Below, piece after piece: positions 1-8,872 of a stretch of 64,000 nt of DNA. The DNA comes from Yersinia nurmii. Its GTDB lineage: Bacteria; Pseudomonadota; Gammaproteobacteria; Enterobacterales; Enterobacteriaceae. The DNA is taken from positions 558,001 through 622,000 of the forward strand of contig NZ_CPYD01000001.1 of the NCBI RefSeq assembly GCF_001112925.1, given 5' to 3'. A program made the position numbers and the translations under genes. The notes beneath the pieces were generated by a model. The model had not been told where the DNA came from. It searched no databases and worked only from the letters and a program-made list of their open reading frames with translations. Each line of letters opens with the position of its first letter. Position 1 is the first letter of the stretch.

Positions 1-692
1 AGCGCCGTCAGTTCTGCCGCCAGTTGTTTATCTAAACGCTGCAAGCGATATGCGTGAATGATAAATGCACAAATCGCAGTCGGAATTCCCCACAGGGCAA
101 TATGCAGCGGTTCGGTTTGAATACCGCCAGACTCCAGCATAAAGTTATGCATAAAGATAATCGCACCGAATGCGACGAATATATCTTCCCCAAAGAATAA
201 TCCCACGTTATCCGTGGCCGCCGACATAGCACGCAAACGGTAGCGAACTTTCGCCGGTAATTCGCCATAACGCGTTTCCGCCGCACCTTCGGCCATCGGA
301 GCCAATAAAGGACGGACCATTTGCGGATGTCCGCCCAGACTGGTCAACCCCAGCGCTGCCGTGGCTTCACGCACAAACAGATACACAATCAGCAGACGAC
401 CAGAGGTAGCGCTTTTTATTTGTGAAATCCATGCCTGCGCCCGTTCCTTCAGGCCGTGGCGCTCCAGTAGACCTATTACCGCCAGCGGCAGTAATAAAAT
501 CAGCGGCAGGTTTCGGGTATTCAAAAAACCTTCACCCAGTTTTTCTAATATGGTGGCGATAGGCATCAAAGCCGCTACGCCGGTAATAATGCCGGCGGTA
601 ATCACCACCAATACGGCATTAATACGCATTAAAAATCCGATGACAATTGCCGCAATACCAATGAGCGGCCAGAGATTGACGGTCTGTTCCAA
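1..692 (-). CDS. DUF969 family inner-membrane protein (partial, cut by window start)
   Basis: Reading on the minus strand from a TTG at 692 gives an uninterrupted, strongly hydrophobic protein of 230 codons that runs off the window edge, so only the last few residues are missing. The start LEQTVNLWPLIGIAAIVIG follows a good AGGAG ribosome site about 7 bases upstream. Several membrane helices are visible, and a conserved-looking stretch reads AATDNVGLFFGEDIFVAFGA. The sequence resembles the DUF969 family, which normally pairs with a DUF979 gene; that partner would lie beyond the edge. The gene follows pxpA by 79 bases on the same strand, which makes it a likely last part of the 5-oxoproline operon. 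A transport role for oxoproline is inference from context only; no biochemical function is shown by the sequence. Confidence 0.75.
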   Translation of the reverse strand, partial: MEQTVNLWPLIGIAAIVIGFLMRINAVLVVITAGIITGVAALMPIATILEKLGEGFLNTRNLPLILLLPLAVIGLLERHGLKERAQAWISQIKSATSGRLLIVYLFVREATAALGLTSLGGHPQMVRPLLAPMAEGAAETRYGELPAKVRYRLRAMSAATDNVGLFFGEDIFVAFGAIIFMHNFMLESGGIQTEPLHIALWGIPTAICAFIIHAYRLQRLDKQLAAELTA

Positions 693-771
693 ATGTATTC
701 TCCTATCCTGGGTTCTGATCAAGTGTTCACAATTCCGCCAGGGCCAGGCGGTTATGATTATTAACGCCCTA

Positions 772-1509
772 TCAGCTCGCACCGATGTTGATATTTTTCT
801 GTATAAAACTGTCATAGAGGCGACGAGCAAAAGCCAGTGCGTGCTCGCCATCACCGTGAACACAGACGGTATCTGCCTGTACCGGCACCCAAGTGCCGTC
901 ACGGGACAGAACCCGCCGCTGCTGTACCATTTCCAGCGTTTGAGACAATGCCAGTTCATCGCTTTCAATCAACGCATCCGGCTCGCTGCGCGGAACCAGC
1001 GAACCATCAGCCTGATAACGACGATCGGCAAAAACTTCCTGTCGGGTAGATAAACCGGCGCGTTGCCCGGCAAGAATTAATTCGCTACCCGCCAATCCAA
1101 CCAGAGACAAATTGGAATCGACGGCTTTCACCGCCTGAGCAATGGCGTCTGCCAACTGCGGATCTTTCGCAGCCTGGTTATACAGCATGCCGTGAGGCTT
1201 AACGTGCTGCATTCGTCCGCCCTCTGCCTTCACGATAGCCGCCAGCGCCCCAAGCTGATAAATCACCTGTGCATAAACGGTTTCTGGCGGCAGTTGCATC
1301 GCGGTGCGGCCAAAGTTCTCCCGATCGGGAAAGCTGGGATGAGCGCCAATAGCCACACGAAACTCCATCGCCCAGCGTACCGACTGCCGCATAATTTCAG
1401 CGTCTCCCGCATGGAAACCGCAGGCAATATTAGCGGAGCTGACTAACTGCAATAATTCACGATCGTTGGCGCAGCCTTCGCCCAAATCTGCGTTTAAATC
1501 GACTTTCAT
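772..1509 (-). CDS. pxpA: 5-oxoprolinase subunit A (LamB/YcsF family)
   Basis: PxpA is one of three subunits of the bacterial ATP-dependent 5-oxoprolinase, which opens 5-oxo-L-proline (pyroglutamate, a damage product of glutamine and glutamate) to L-glutamate in the cytoplasm. The 245 residues are the usual length. The family N-terminus [12 protein letters not shown] is present, followed by [15 protein letters not shown] near residue 30 and the [12 protein letters not shown] block. The ATG overlaps the stop codon of pxpC by four bases (ATGA), so the two are translationally coupled. In E. coli the next gene is nei; here a DUF969 gene occupies that place. Confidence 0.96.
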   Translation of the reverse strand: MKVDLNADLGEGCANDRELLQLVSSANIACGFHAGDAEIMRQSVRWAMEFRVAIGAHPSFPDRENFGRTAMQLPPETVYAQVIYQLGALAAIVKAEGGRMQHVKPHGMLYNQAAKDPQLADAIAQAVKAVDSNLSLVGLAGSELILAGQRAGLSTRQEVFADRRYQADGSLVPRSEPDALIESDELALSQTLEMVQQRRVLSRDGTWVPVQADTVCVHGDGEHALAFARRLYDSFIQKNINIGAS

Positions 1510-2456
1510 TTGGCCTCCACCGGGTGGAAACCCGTAGCCAAACCTCGTTCAATTTGTTGCAAATACAGCTGTTGTTCGGCTTTAGCTTTCAAAGCGTCTT
1601 CCAGCGTACATTTGATAAAATGCACTGGTTCTCCCAAACGAATTTGCGCCAAATGGAAGAGATCGGCTTCGATCACGCAGGCAATTCGCGGATAACCGCC
1701 AGTAGTTTGCGCATCTGCCATTAACACAATGGGCTGACCATTATGCGGCACCTGCACCACTCCTGGCAGTAAACCGTGGGATAACATTTCCCGAGTGGTA
1801 TTGCGGGATAACTCGCCGCCGGTCAGACGGTAACCCATCCGATTACTTTGCGGGCTAAGCTGCCACGCACTGCGCCAGAACGACTCTTGCGCACTGGAGG
1901 AAAACTCGTGATATTCCGGCCCCGGCACCGCCCGCACTCGGTTACCAAACAGTAATTGTTTAATGCCTACGGATTCCTTAGGTAAACGGCTCGCTTTGCC
2001 CAGCGGCAATTCGTCACCCTCTTTAATCAACCGCCCCTGATGACCACCAAATCCGGCTTTCAGATCAGTACTGCACGAGCCAAGCATTTCAGGCACGTTA
2101 ATACCGCCGGAGATCGCCAGATAACTGCGCATTCCCCGCAATGGGACATTAAGTTGAATACGCTGACCCGCTTTCACCGGATAACGCCAGCCGGTCCACA
2201 GTAATTGACCGTCGAGTCTGGCATCACAGCCTGCGCCAGTCAGTGCGATCCAGCCAGCCTGAGTCAATTCGGCACAAAACTGCCCCAGCGTAATTTCCAA
2301 TCCTGCGGCAGCGGGGGCATTCCCCACTAGCATATTGGCCATTTTCAGCGCGGGTAAATCCAGCGCCCCACCCTGACTGATGCCCAAACGGCGAAAACCG
2401 GGACGGCCTTCATCCTGAATAGTGGTGTAAATACCGGCGCGAATAATTTTTAACAT
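1506..2456 (-). CDS. pxpC: 5-oxoprolinase subunit C (biotin-dependent carboxyltransferase-like, KipA homologue)
   Basis: The 316-residue protein begins [20 protein letters not shown] and contains [13 protein letters not shown], the typical opening of the KipA/PxpC family. It forms a complex with PxpB, and together with PxpA it hydrolyses 5-oxoproline using ATP. Related domains are fused in urea amidolyases and in KipI/KipA proteins of Bacillus. The start codon lies inside the last seven bases of pxpB and the end overlaps pxpA by four bases, so the three genes form a tightly coupled operon in the order B-C-A. Nothing is missing compared with the E. coli protein of about 310 residues. Confidence 0.95.
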   Translation of the reverse strand: MLKIIRAGIYTTIQDEGRPGFRRLGISQGGALDLPALKMANMLVGNAPAAAGLEITLGQFCAELTQAGWIALTGAGCDARLDGQLLWTGWRYPVKAGQRIQLNVPLRGMRSYLAISGGINVPEMLGSCSTDLKAGFGGHQGRLIKEGDELPLGKASRLPKESVGIKQLLFGNRVRAVPGPEYHEFSSSAQESFWRSAWQLSPQSNRMGYRLTGGELSRNTTREMLSHGLLPGVVQVPHNGQPIVLMADAQTTGGYPRIACVIEADLFHLAQIRLGEPVHFIKCTLEDALKAKAEQQLYLQQIERGLATGFHPVEAK

Positions 2457-3106
2457 ACGCCCTCCTTGAGTGGTACAAAGCGCACATTATCACCGGGGCG
2501 AAGCAAGGTAGGCGGCATTTCCAACGGGTTAAACAATGCCAGGGAAGTACGCCCTATCAATTGCCAACCGCCGGGGGTAGCTAACGGATAAATACCCGTT
2601 TGGCTGCCGCCGATGCCAACGGAACCCGGTGCAACAACCAGACGAGGCTCCCCGCGACGCGGCGTTGCCAGTTGCTCCGGCATACCGCCTAAATAGGAGA
2701 AACCCGGCTGAAAACCGAGGAAATAGACGATATAACTCGCAGAAGAGTGGCATTCCACCACCTGACGCGGTGACAAACCGGTGTGTCGAGCCACTTCATC
2801 CAGATCCGGCCCGCACTCTCCGCCGTAGGTCACCGGAATATCAATATTTCGGGATTCTAGTACCAAAGACTCACTTTCTTCCCACCAGCGCTGTAAACGC
2901 TCAATAGCATCCAACGCCGTTTGCTGCGGGTTCTCCAGCAACAGCGTCAGGTTATTCATGCCCGGAATGGCTTCGCGTACATCAGGATGATGAATCAGGC
3001 GATCCGCCAGACCCCAAATACGTTGTTGGCTTGCCAGAGTCACCGGCGGCTCCAATTCCAGAACCACCGCGCTTTCTCCCAATAGGTAACATCGTGCTCG
3101 TTGCAA
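2450..3106 (-). CDS. pxpB: 5-oxoprolinase subunit B (KipI-like)
   Basis: This 218-residue protein has the YbgJ/KipI fold signatures [19 protein letters not shown] at the start, [20 protein letters not shown] in the middle and [21 protein letters not shown] near residue 170. It is the first gene of the pxpBCA operon and shares its last bases with pxpC. The start is a TTG at 3106: no ATG or GTG in frame fits, and a GGAG sequence sits seven bases before it. The protein acts with PxpC as the probable ATP-dependent half of 5-oxoprolinase. Confidence 0.95.
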   Translation of the reverse strand: MQRARCYLLGESAVVLELEPPVTLASQQRIWGLADRLIHHPDVREAIPGMNNLTLLLENPQQTALDAIERLQRWWEESESLVLESRNIDIPVTYGGECGPDLDEVARHTGLSPRQVVECHSSASYIVYFLGFQPGFSYLGGMPEQLATPRRGEPRLVVAPGSVGIGGSQTGIYPLATPGGWQLIGRTSLALFNPLEMPPTLLRPGDNVRFVPLKEGVC

Positions 3107-3530
3107 TCCTTATCTCCCCGTTCTTTATAAGACTTTGACTGTTTCTATAACCTAATAATTATTAGCCATAAGCACATAGTTATGCTTTAGCGCATTGCAA
3201 CTGTCAATAGGGGCTTAATAACGGGAGATAGGCGATTAACTGTCACATAAGCGGATAACACCATTATTAATCACTATGAAAGCAATATTTAACGGGTTTT
3301 AAACCACCATGTCGTCAATTAGATAATTTATTTCTTATTAAAAATCAGCATGGAATGCCGAAAGGTTATGAGAAATATCACCTTTAGTGATTATTATTCG
3401 TCAGATAGGGTTTTATTAGGATGAGTAAACTAATAACCCTCAGTTTTTACGAGGAATAGTGTTTTTCTGGTCAGGATTAGAGCAGGTAATTCACGCCACC
3501 CACTGATTGAGCGGCGTGATTGAGAGAGGG
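3107..3530. other. intergenic region upstream of pxpB, downstream of ybgI
   Basis: These 424 bases are AT-rich and have no credible ORF. The end nearest pxpB must hold the operon promoter, but I see no strong -35/-10 pair. Near 3377-3391 there is a small inverted repeat, ATCAC-CTTTA-GTGAT. At 3492-3518 CACGCC pairs with GGCGTG around a 15-base loop just beyond the ybgI stop; there is no T-run on the minus strand, so it is a weak terminator candidate at best. Confidence 0.4.
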
Positions 3531-4274
3531 TCAAGCAGGGTTAGGAATATCAATGAAAGTCACGTCAAACCCGTGTTGGTTCGCCAGCCACTCCCCCAGA
3601 GCCTTAATACCACCGCGCTCGGTCGCGTGGTGACCCGCCGCATAAAAATTCACGCCCATCTCACGAGCGATATGAATCGTCTGCTCGGAAACCTCACCGG
3701 TAATAAAGGCATCAACCCCGAAATCAGCCGCCTGCTGAATATAACCTTGCCCACCCCCCGTACACCAGGCAATGCGGCGAATATCCGTAGGCGCGTGATC
3801 GCCACAGTGCAAAACGGGGCGGCCTAGCTGTTTTTCCAGACGCTCTTTCAGTATCAGGTTATTGATCGGTTTTTCAAACTCGCCATAAGGCAACAACGAT
3901 TCGATTTCACCGATAACATGAATATCAAGTAGCCTGGCTAGTTGGGCGTTATTGCCCAAGGTTGGGTGCGCATCCAGCGGCAGATGGTATCCATAGAGAT
4001 TGAGATCTTCAGTAAGCAAGGTTTTCAGACGATTGCGCTTCATACCGCGAACTATCGCCGGTTCATTCTTCCAAAAATAACCGTGGTGAACCAGAATCGC
4101 ATCGGCCCGATGCTCCACTGCCGCATCTAGCAATGCCTGACTGGCCGTCACGCCGGTGACAATTCGTTGCACCTCAGGACGACCTTCGACCTGTAGGCCA
4201 TTCGGCGCATAATCCTGAAAAGCAGCGGTATTCAACTCGGTATTAATCAGGGTTTCCAGTTCGGTGTTACGCAT
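3531..4274 (-). CDS. ybgI: Nif3-family dinuclear metal-binding protein YbgI
   Basis: A 247-residue member of the Nif3/YbgI family, annotated elsewhere as type 2 GTP cyclohydrolase I-like or radiation-resistance protein; its physiological substrate is unsettled. The metal ligands of the family are all visible: H63 and H64 in ILVHHGYFWKNE, H97 and D101 in YGYHLPLDAH, and H215 and E219 in AAGHHATERGG. These match the E. coli positions exactly, which supports the ATG start at 4274. The gene lies 71 bases after the exported phosphodiesterase gene on the same strand, where E. coli has phrB or other neighbours. Confidence 0.93.
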   Translation of the reverse strand: MRNTELETLINTELNTAAFQDYAPNGLQVEGRPEVQRIVTGVTASQALLDAAVEHRADAILVHHGYFWKNEPAIVRGMKRNRLKTLLTEDLNLYGYHLPLDAHPTLGNNAQLARLLDIHVIGEIESLLPYGEFEKPINNLILKERLEKQLGRPVLHCGDHAPTDIRRIAWCTGGGQGYIQQAADFGVDAFITGEVSEQTIHIAREMGVNFYAAGHHATERGGIKALGEWLANQHGFDVTFIDIPNPA

Positions 4275-4345
4275 GGTTTTATCTCGTTATAGCGATTTTG
4301 GGGCTAACATACCCGCCGATTTTAGTGAAAGCAAACCCACGACAC

Positions 4346-5329
4346 TCAGAATTGCTGACTGTCGCCCTGCTCCATCAGAATAAATTTAACGCCCAGTTCG
4401 TTAGCCTGCTGCAATTCATCCGCAATGACTTTCCGAGGATCTTGCCCCTGCTGTAACGACGGTTTGATATGGCTAATCACCACCGGTAAATCTTTCAGCG
4501 GTTGCTCGCCTTCACCACTGTATTTCGCCAGGTTTTTCAACTCCGCCAGCAACCATTTGGGTGTCATATGACCATAAAGTTTGCCATCAGCTACGCTGTT
4601 TGGGTAAGACACCTCGATAATCATGCCTTTCAACTGCTTCTGTTTGACCTTTTCACCCAAAATGCGCCAAATGTGATCCAGACTCTTTGATTTTTCTATC
4701 GAGTCAGGCCCGGTATCACCAAAGTAGGCGAAGAACTCATCGCCCTGACCGATCAATAACATCGAAGAAGGTGACTGGTCATGGCTCAGAGGATAGATTT
4801 CACCGCTCAATCGGGTTAAACCTATAGTGAAACGTTGAGCGGGACGCGGAGCCTGTAAGCGATAAGTCCCCAAGCGTGTGCCACTGCCAGAATCGGTAAA
4901 GTTCGGCCATACGCGCCAGTTAAAATAGTGGTTTCTCAAAGTTTCCACCGTAGCGGCAGTGCCATAGATGGTTTTCTTACTGTCTTCGGGAGAGCCAATA
5001 ATCAGCCCAGCAACATGATCCAGATGAGCGTGACTAATAAAGTAGCTGTTAATGCGTTGACGAAAAATATAGCCCTGACGGGTGAAAGGCGCCGCGTTTT
5101 GCTCGGTTACATCGGCAAAGTTCCCCTTATCCAAGCCTTTGGCTATCCCGGGAAGCACAGATCCTGCGTCCAGACCAAGATACAGAGGGTTAGTCTCGCT
5201 GCGAATTAAATACGAAGTTAAATTGCCATCGCTGACGCCACCATCCACGCCAAGGGCAACCACCTCGAATCCTCCCCAGCTCAATGAAGAATAAAGACTG
5301 AAGAACAGCACTAACCCTTTTTTAAACAT
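4346..5329 (-). CDS. exported class II 3',5'-cyclic-nucleotide phosphodiesterase (metallo-beta-lactamase fold)
   Basis: The 327-residue protein starts with a signal peptide (MFKKGLVLFFSLYSSLSWGG, cleavage expected near residue 18-20), so it should act in the periplasm. The metal-binding motif SHAHLDHVAG gives H100, H102, D104 and H105, and FAYFGDTGPDS supplies a later Asp ligand. The GLDAGSVLPGI segment and overall layout are those of the class II phosphodiesterases (CpdP, yeast PDE1), which hydrolyse cAMP or cGMP to the 5' nucleotides. The substrate is inferred from family; a general phosphoester role cannot be excluded. It sits 15 bases after phrB and is absent from this place in E. coli. 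Confidence 0.82.
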   Translation of the reverse strand: MFKKGLVLFFSLYSSLSWGGFEVVALGVDGGVSDGNLTSYLIRSETNPLYLGLDAGSVLPGIAKGLDKGNFADVTEQNAAPFTRQGYIFRQRINSYFISHAHLDHVAGLIIGSPEDSKKTIYGTAATVETLRNHYFNWRVWPNFTDSGSGTRLGTYRLQAPRPAQRFTIGLTRLSGEIYPLSHDQSPSSMLLIGQGDEFFAYFGDTGPDSIEKSKSLDHIWRILGEKVKQKQLKGMIIEVSYPNSVADGKLYGHMTPKWLLAELKNLAKYSGEGEQPLKDLPVVISHIKPSLQQGQDPRKVIADELQQANELGVKFILMEQGDSQQF

Positions 5330-5344
5330 ACTGGCTCCTTGTTG

Positions 5345-6781
5345 TTATGTCGTGCGGGAATGTTCCCGTCTGGCGGCCTCAAATGCGGCCAGCGTGTCCA
5401 GCCTGGCTTGTTTGTGATCGACGATTGGCTGCGGGTAATTAAGCTGCTGTTGCCGCTGTGCCCAACGCCAAGGCTGGTGAATATCACTGTCCGGCACCGC
5501 CGCTAACTCCGGCAGCCAGCGGCGGATAAAAGCGCCTTGTTTATCAAACCGTTCCCCTTGGGTCGTGGGGTTGAAAATACGAAAATAAGGGGCAGAATCT
5601 GTCCCCGTGGATGCGGCCCATTGCCAGCCCCCGTTATTGGCAGCCAGATCGCCATCCAACAACTGAGACATAAAATACCGTTCGCCTAAACGCCAATCCA
5701 GTAGCAGGTCTTTGACCAGAAAACTGGCGGTAATCATACGCAAACGATTATGCATCCACCCGGTAGCATTTAGCTGTCGCATCGCCGCATCCACAATCGG
5801 ATAGCCGGTCAGGCCTTGTTGCCACGCTTGCAGCTTATCGGCGGCAGGGTTCCATCGTACCTCATCCGTCCAGTCAATAAATGGACGATTTCGGCATAAT
5901 CGCGGATAAGCTACCAATAGATGGCGATAAAATTCTCGCCAGATCAATTCATTAAGCCAATTGAATGCGCCACCGTCCGGCATTTCCAGCACCTCGGGGC
6001 ATTCTGCTCGCAGTCGATTGAAACATTGGCGCGGAGACAGCACGCCAAGTGCCAGATAAGGCGACAATTGGCTGGTTCCATCAACTGCCGGCAGATCTCG
6101 CTGTTCCTGATAATCTTGCACTGTTTCGCGACAAAATTGGCGAAGGCGGCGCAAAGCGGCCTCTTCTCCCGCAGGAAAGAGCGCAACGTCCACTTCTGCT
6201 GCAGGGTAATCAAAAGGTGCGAGCGCAGATGTGCCATCAATTGGCAACTGACGCGGTTTTGGGGCTGGCACGCAGTGGCTGTCTGTCATCAATAAGCGCT
6301 GGATAAAAGCACGGCGAAATGGGGTGTAAACCTTATACATTTCGCCGTTGCCGGTCAGAACGCTTCCCGGCGGCAATAACAGGCTGTCATGGAAGCCCTG
6401 ACAGGTGACTTGGCCCCGAAGCTTTTCTTCCAGTTGAGTATCCCGCAATCGTTCGTTCAGTTCATATTGATGATTATAAAGTAGTTTATCAATGTGTTGC
6501 TCAATACAAAAATCGGCTAACCAGTCAACTGAAGCGTTGAAATCATGGCATTGATGGTAATGCAATGGGATACCACGCAGCGCGAGTTGCTGACGAAGTA
6601 ATTGGAGATTTTGATGAATAAATGCGGCCTGCCGCGGAGCCATATCATGAGATGCCCACTGCCCCGGCGTAGCGATAAATACGGCCTGCACCTGCGCCTG
6701 CGGGTCTTCACAGGCCGCGTGCAGGGCCAGATTATCGGTAACGCGCAAATCGTGGCGAAACCAGACCAGATGGGTAGTCAT
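5345..6781 (-). CDS. phrB: deoxyribodipyrimidine photolyase
   Basis: PhrB splits UV-induced cyclobutane pyrimidine dimers in DNA using visible light, FADH- and an antenna pigment. The start at 6781 (MTTHLVWFRHDLRV) was preferred over an upstream in-frame codon at 6814 because it matches the family N-terminus and follows AAGGA at five bases. This gives 478 residues. The antenna-binding alpha/beta domain occupies about residues 1-130. The helical FAD domain contains WRLGERYFMSQLLDGDLAAN and NGGWQWAASTGTDSAPYFR, with the FNPTTQGERFD segment close to the end. It lies 65 bases downstream of ybgA, the usual neighbour. Confidence 0.96.
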   Translation of the reverse strand: MTTHLVWFRHDLRVTDNLALHAACEDPQAQVQAVFIATPGQWASHDMAPRQAAFIHQNLQLLRQQLALRGIPLHYHQCHDFNASVDWLADFCIEQHIDKLLYNHQYELNERLRDTQLEEKLRGQVTCQGFHDSLLLPPGSVLTGNGEMYKVYTPFRRAFIQRLLMTDSHCVPAPKPRQLPIDGTSALAPFDYPAAEVDVALFPAGEEAALRRLRQFCRETVQDYQEQRDLPAVDGTSQLSPYLALGVLSPRQCFNRLRAECPEVLEMPDGGAFNWLNELIWREFYRHLLVAYPRLCRNRPFIDWTDEVRWNPAADKLQAWQQGLTGYPIVDAAMRQLNATGWMHNRLRMITASFLVKDLLLDWRLGERYFMSQLLDGDLAANNGGWQWAASTGTDSAPYFRIFNPTTQGERFDKQGAFIRRWLPELAAVPDSDIHQPWRWAQRQQQLNYPQPIVDHKQARLDTLAAFEAARREHSRTT

Positions 6782-6846
6782 GGCATTCCTTTTTATAAAA
6801 AACTTAAAAATCAAATAGATATATAAATAAGCCGCTCACCAATCAC

Positions 6847-7800
6847 TTAATGTCCGTAGCGCAACCTCAACGCCTCCGGATACGGCTCAAAATACCGCTG
6901 CTGCGCCAGATAGGCGTCCGGGTATTCAGCCATATAATGTTTTAACAGAGTTATTGGCGCCAATAAGGGTTGCATACCCTGTCGATAGCGGTCGATTAAC
7001 TGGGCCAACTCTTGCCGTTGAGCGGAATTTAAATGTCGACGGAAGTAACCTTGCACATGCATTAAGACATTAGTGTGATTACGGCGGGTCGCTTTATGTG
7101 CCAGCAAGTGCATCAAACGGTTACGATATTCAATAGCAAAATCTTCCAGTGATTCCCATTGATCCATTGCGGCGACAAAAGGACCGATCTGGCGATATTC
7201 AGGCTGAGAATGAGCGAGCAGTGAAAGTTTATAACGGCTATGAAATGCCATCAGGCTGCCGCGCGTTAACCCTTTCTTCCATAGCGAATTAAACTCAGCC
7301 AGCGCATAAATACGCTCGACAAAATTCTCTCGCAGTTGCGGATCTTGCAGGCGACCATCTTCTTCAACCGGTAGCCAAGGCAACTGATGTAACAATGCCT
7401 GAGCGAAAATTCCGGTACCATTTTTCTTAGAAAAATCCCCTTTCTCACTGTATACCCTCACCCGCTCCATTCCACAGCTGGGAGATTTTGCGCACAAAAT
7501 ATAGCCGCACAAATGGCTGAGATGAGAAACCTTTTCCTCGGCAAATCGACGCATGGCAGCGGTAACATCCTGATTAGCGTCATTGCTGGTGCGGATCACG
7601 ACGTCATCCTGCTGGCGAATCAAGCGGAGAGCTGGACGCGGAGAAGGCAAACCAATAGCCATTTCTGGGCAAACGGGTTCAAATTCGACGTAGGGAGCCA
7701 GTTCTTCTGTAGCGAAGTCCAGCCGTTTATGCCCACCGTCAAAACGTACCTTGCTGCCGAGCAGGCAGGCGCTGATACCCACGGGGATTTTTTCGCTCAT
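6847..7800 (-). CDS. ybgA: YbgA: DUF523 (thiouracil-desulfurase-like) fused to DUF1722
   Basis: Two domains are visible in 317 residues. Residues 5-150 are DUF523, the family of the iron-sulfur thiouracil desulfurase TudS: C12 in GISACLLGSKVRFDG, C44 in EPVCPEMAIGLPSPRPA and C109 in KSPSCGMERVRVYS are placed like the three cluster-binding cysteines. Residues about 185-305 are DUF1722, the part that makes up the whole shorter E. coli YbgA. The role of DUF1722 is not known. The gene directly precedes phrB, a pairing seen in many genomes, so a link with photodamage or modified pyrimidines is plausible but unproven. The ATG at 7800 has AGTGAACT rather than a strong ribosome site. Confidence 0.88.
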   Translation of the reverse strand: MSEKIPVGISACLLGSKVRFDGGHKRLDFATEELAPYVEFEPVCPEMAIGLPSPRPALRLIRQQDDVVIRTSNDANQDVTAAMRRFAEEKVSHLSHLCGYILCAKSPSCGMERVRVYSEKGDFSKKNGTGIFAQALLHQLPWLPVEEDGRLQDPQLRENFVERIYALAEFNSLWKKGLTRGSLMAFHSRYKLSLLAHSQPEYRQIGPFVAAMDQWESLEDFAIEYRNRLMHLLAHKATRRNHTNVLMHVQGYFRRHLNSAQRQELAQLIDRYRQGMQPLLAPITLLKHYMAEYPDAYLAQQRYFEPYPEALRLRYGH

Positions 7801-8030
7801 AGTTCACTCCCGACATTCAATAAATTCAAGGAACGCTTGGTTAAATCAAGCTATCTGGCCCGATTACACACATTGGCATCAGAATTTTTAATCTTATGAA
7901 TTAGAAGCATAACTGTTATTGCATGAAATAACCCTAAGGCGAGGTAAATATCGGTTTGATGAGAGGAGATAGTGTGAGTAAAGCCAGTGCCATCAGGCAC
8001 TCGCGAAACGTAACCGTATTATTGAGAAGC

Positions 8031-8063
8031 AAAAAAATGCCAGTCAGCTTACGCTGACTGGCA
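8031..8063 (-). terminator. intrinsic terminator after ybfA
   Basis: On the minus strand a perfect 11-base-pair stem (TGCCAGTCAGC, loop of four) is followed directly by seven T residues. It lies 39 bases beyond the ybfA stop codon. Confidence 0.9.
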
Positions 8064-8101
8064 TACGATTTCAGGCCGAGATTCTTATTAACCGAGTTAA
8101 C

Positions 8102-8308
8102 TCAGTAGAAATCCCGAGCGGCTAATTCAGACTGCGCTAACCACACTGGTTTATCGCTGGTTTTCGCCCAAACGCGGTGCAAATAGCTGTAAAAACGAGC
8201 ACGGTCACGGCGGAATAACATCACTGGCAAAGCCAAAACACCCATCAGGATTACTGCGCAGCGGCGCAGGAGAACCTGATGCAATGGATATACATTGTAC
8301 ATAGACAT
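8102..8308 (-). CDS. ybfA: YbfA family small membrane protein
   Basis: The 68-residue product matches E. coli YbfA in length and in the C-terminal half ([14 protein letters not shown], then KTSDKPVW), where the two are almost identical. Residues about 15-33 form one hydrophobic, probably membrane-spanning, segment. The function is unknown. The gene is transcribed away from kdpFABC, shares the control region 8309-8782 with it, and ends in a strong terminator. AGGAG at a good distance precedes the ATG. Confidence 0.9.
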   Translation of the reverse strand: MSMYNVYPLHQVLLRRCAVILMGVLALPVMLFRRDRARFYSYLHRVWAKTSDKPVWLAQSELAARDFY

Positions 8309-8782
8309 AGCGATCCTCCTTTAAAAGCGCCGTTCTGTTAGGCAGACCACTATCAACTCTGGGTCGGTTTTACAGCTTGGCGCTAAAAATAAACAAGTGC
8401 ATTTGGAAACTGAACAAAATTTTACCGCATTGAATGAAAGTTTACCACTCATCCGACCACTAAAAGGCACGAAAAACACAAATTATCGCCAGCTTTCGTA
8501 ACTTTGTTACATTAAGGTTAATTTAAAACTAACCTTTAGTTATCTTGTGGTTATTTTAGTTGTGGGATTGATAACGTTATGAGCATGAAATAAGCATTCC
8601 TGTTTTCCTCGAACTCAAAAGTGTCTATATCAAAAACTCACGGCCTAAATTAACGTCATTTCATGAACCTTTTTTGAACATTTTTACGCTTTTTTTACAC
8701 CCAACGCGGATTTTTTATCAGGAACTATATTTTTGATTTCGTAACCTTCTGTTATCGAAAACATCACCTGTGGAGGTGTCCC
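8309..8782. other. ybfA-kdpF divergent control region
   Basis: This 474-base AT-rich region has no ORF. It holds the KdpE-type box near 8680 and an inverted repeat at 8513-8537 in which TAAGGTTA and TAACCTTT face each other across nine bases; another TAACCTT copy occurs at 8742. The ybfA promoter must also lie here, but I cannot place it. Confidence 0.5.
8680..8702 (+). promoter_or_regulatory. probable KdpE binding site upstream of kdpFABC
   Basis: The T-rich run ATTTTTACGC followed by TTTTTTTACACCC closely matches what I recall of the E. coli KdpE target (TTTATACTTTTTTTACACCC type). It begins about 100 bases before the kdpF start codon, a suitable position for an activator site. The assignment rests on similarity and on kdpDE being present. 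Confidence 0.7.
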
Positions 8783-8872
8783 GTGAGTTTCAGCATCGTT
8801 GTTGGTGCGTTGCTGGTCCTGTTGCTTCTGGGCTATCTGGTATACGCCTTATTTAATGCGGAGGACTTTTAA
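8783..8872 (+). CDS. kdpF: KdpF, small stabilising subunit of the potassium ATPase
   Basis: A GTG start preceded by GGAGGTG opens a 29-codon gene encoding VSFSIVVGALLVLLLLGYL followed by VYALFNAEDF, the same length as E. coli KdpF (29 residues) and nearly identical in its second half. It is one transmembrane helix that stabilises the KdpABC complex. The stop codon TAA is immediately followed by the kdpA ATG, so translation is coupled. Confidence 0.93.
   Translation: MSFSIVVGALLVLLLLGYLVYALFNAEDF

Noticed and set aside
361-1509. Long plus-strand ORFs opposite the DUF969 gene and pxpA
   Set aside because: They are antisense to convincing coding frames, have no family resemblance and lack ribosome sites. 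The same holds for the many other opposite-strand ORFs in the window.
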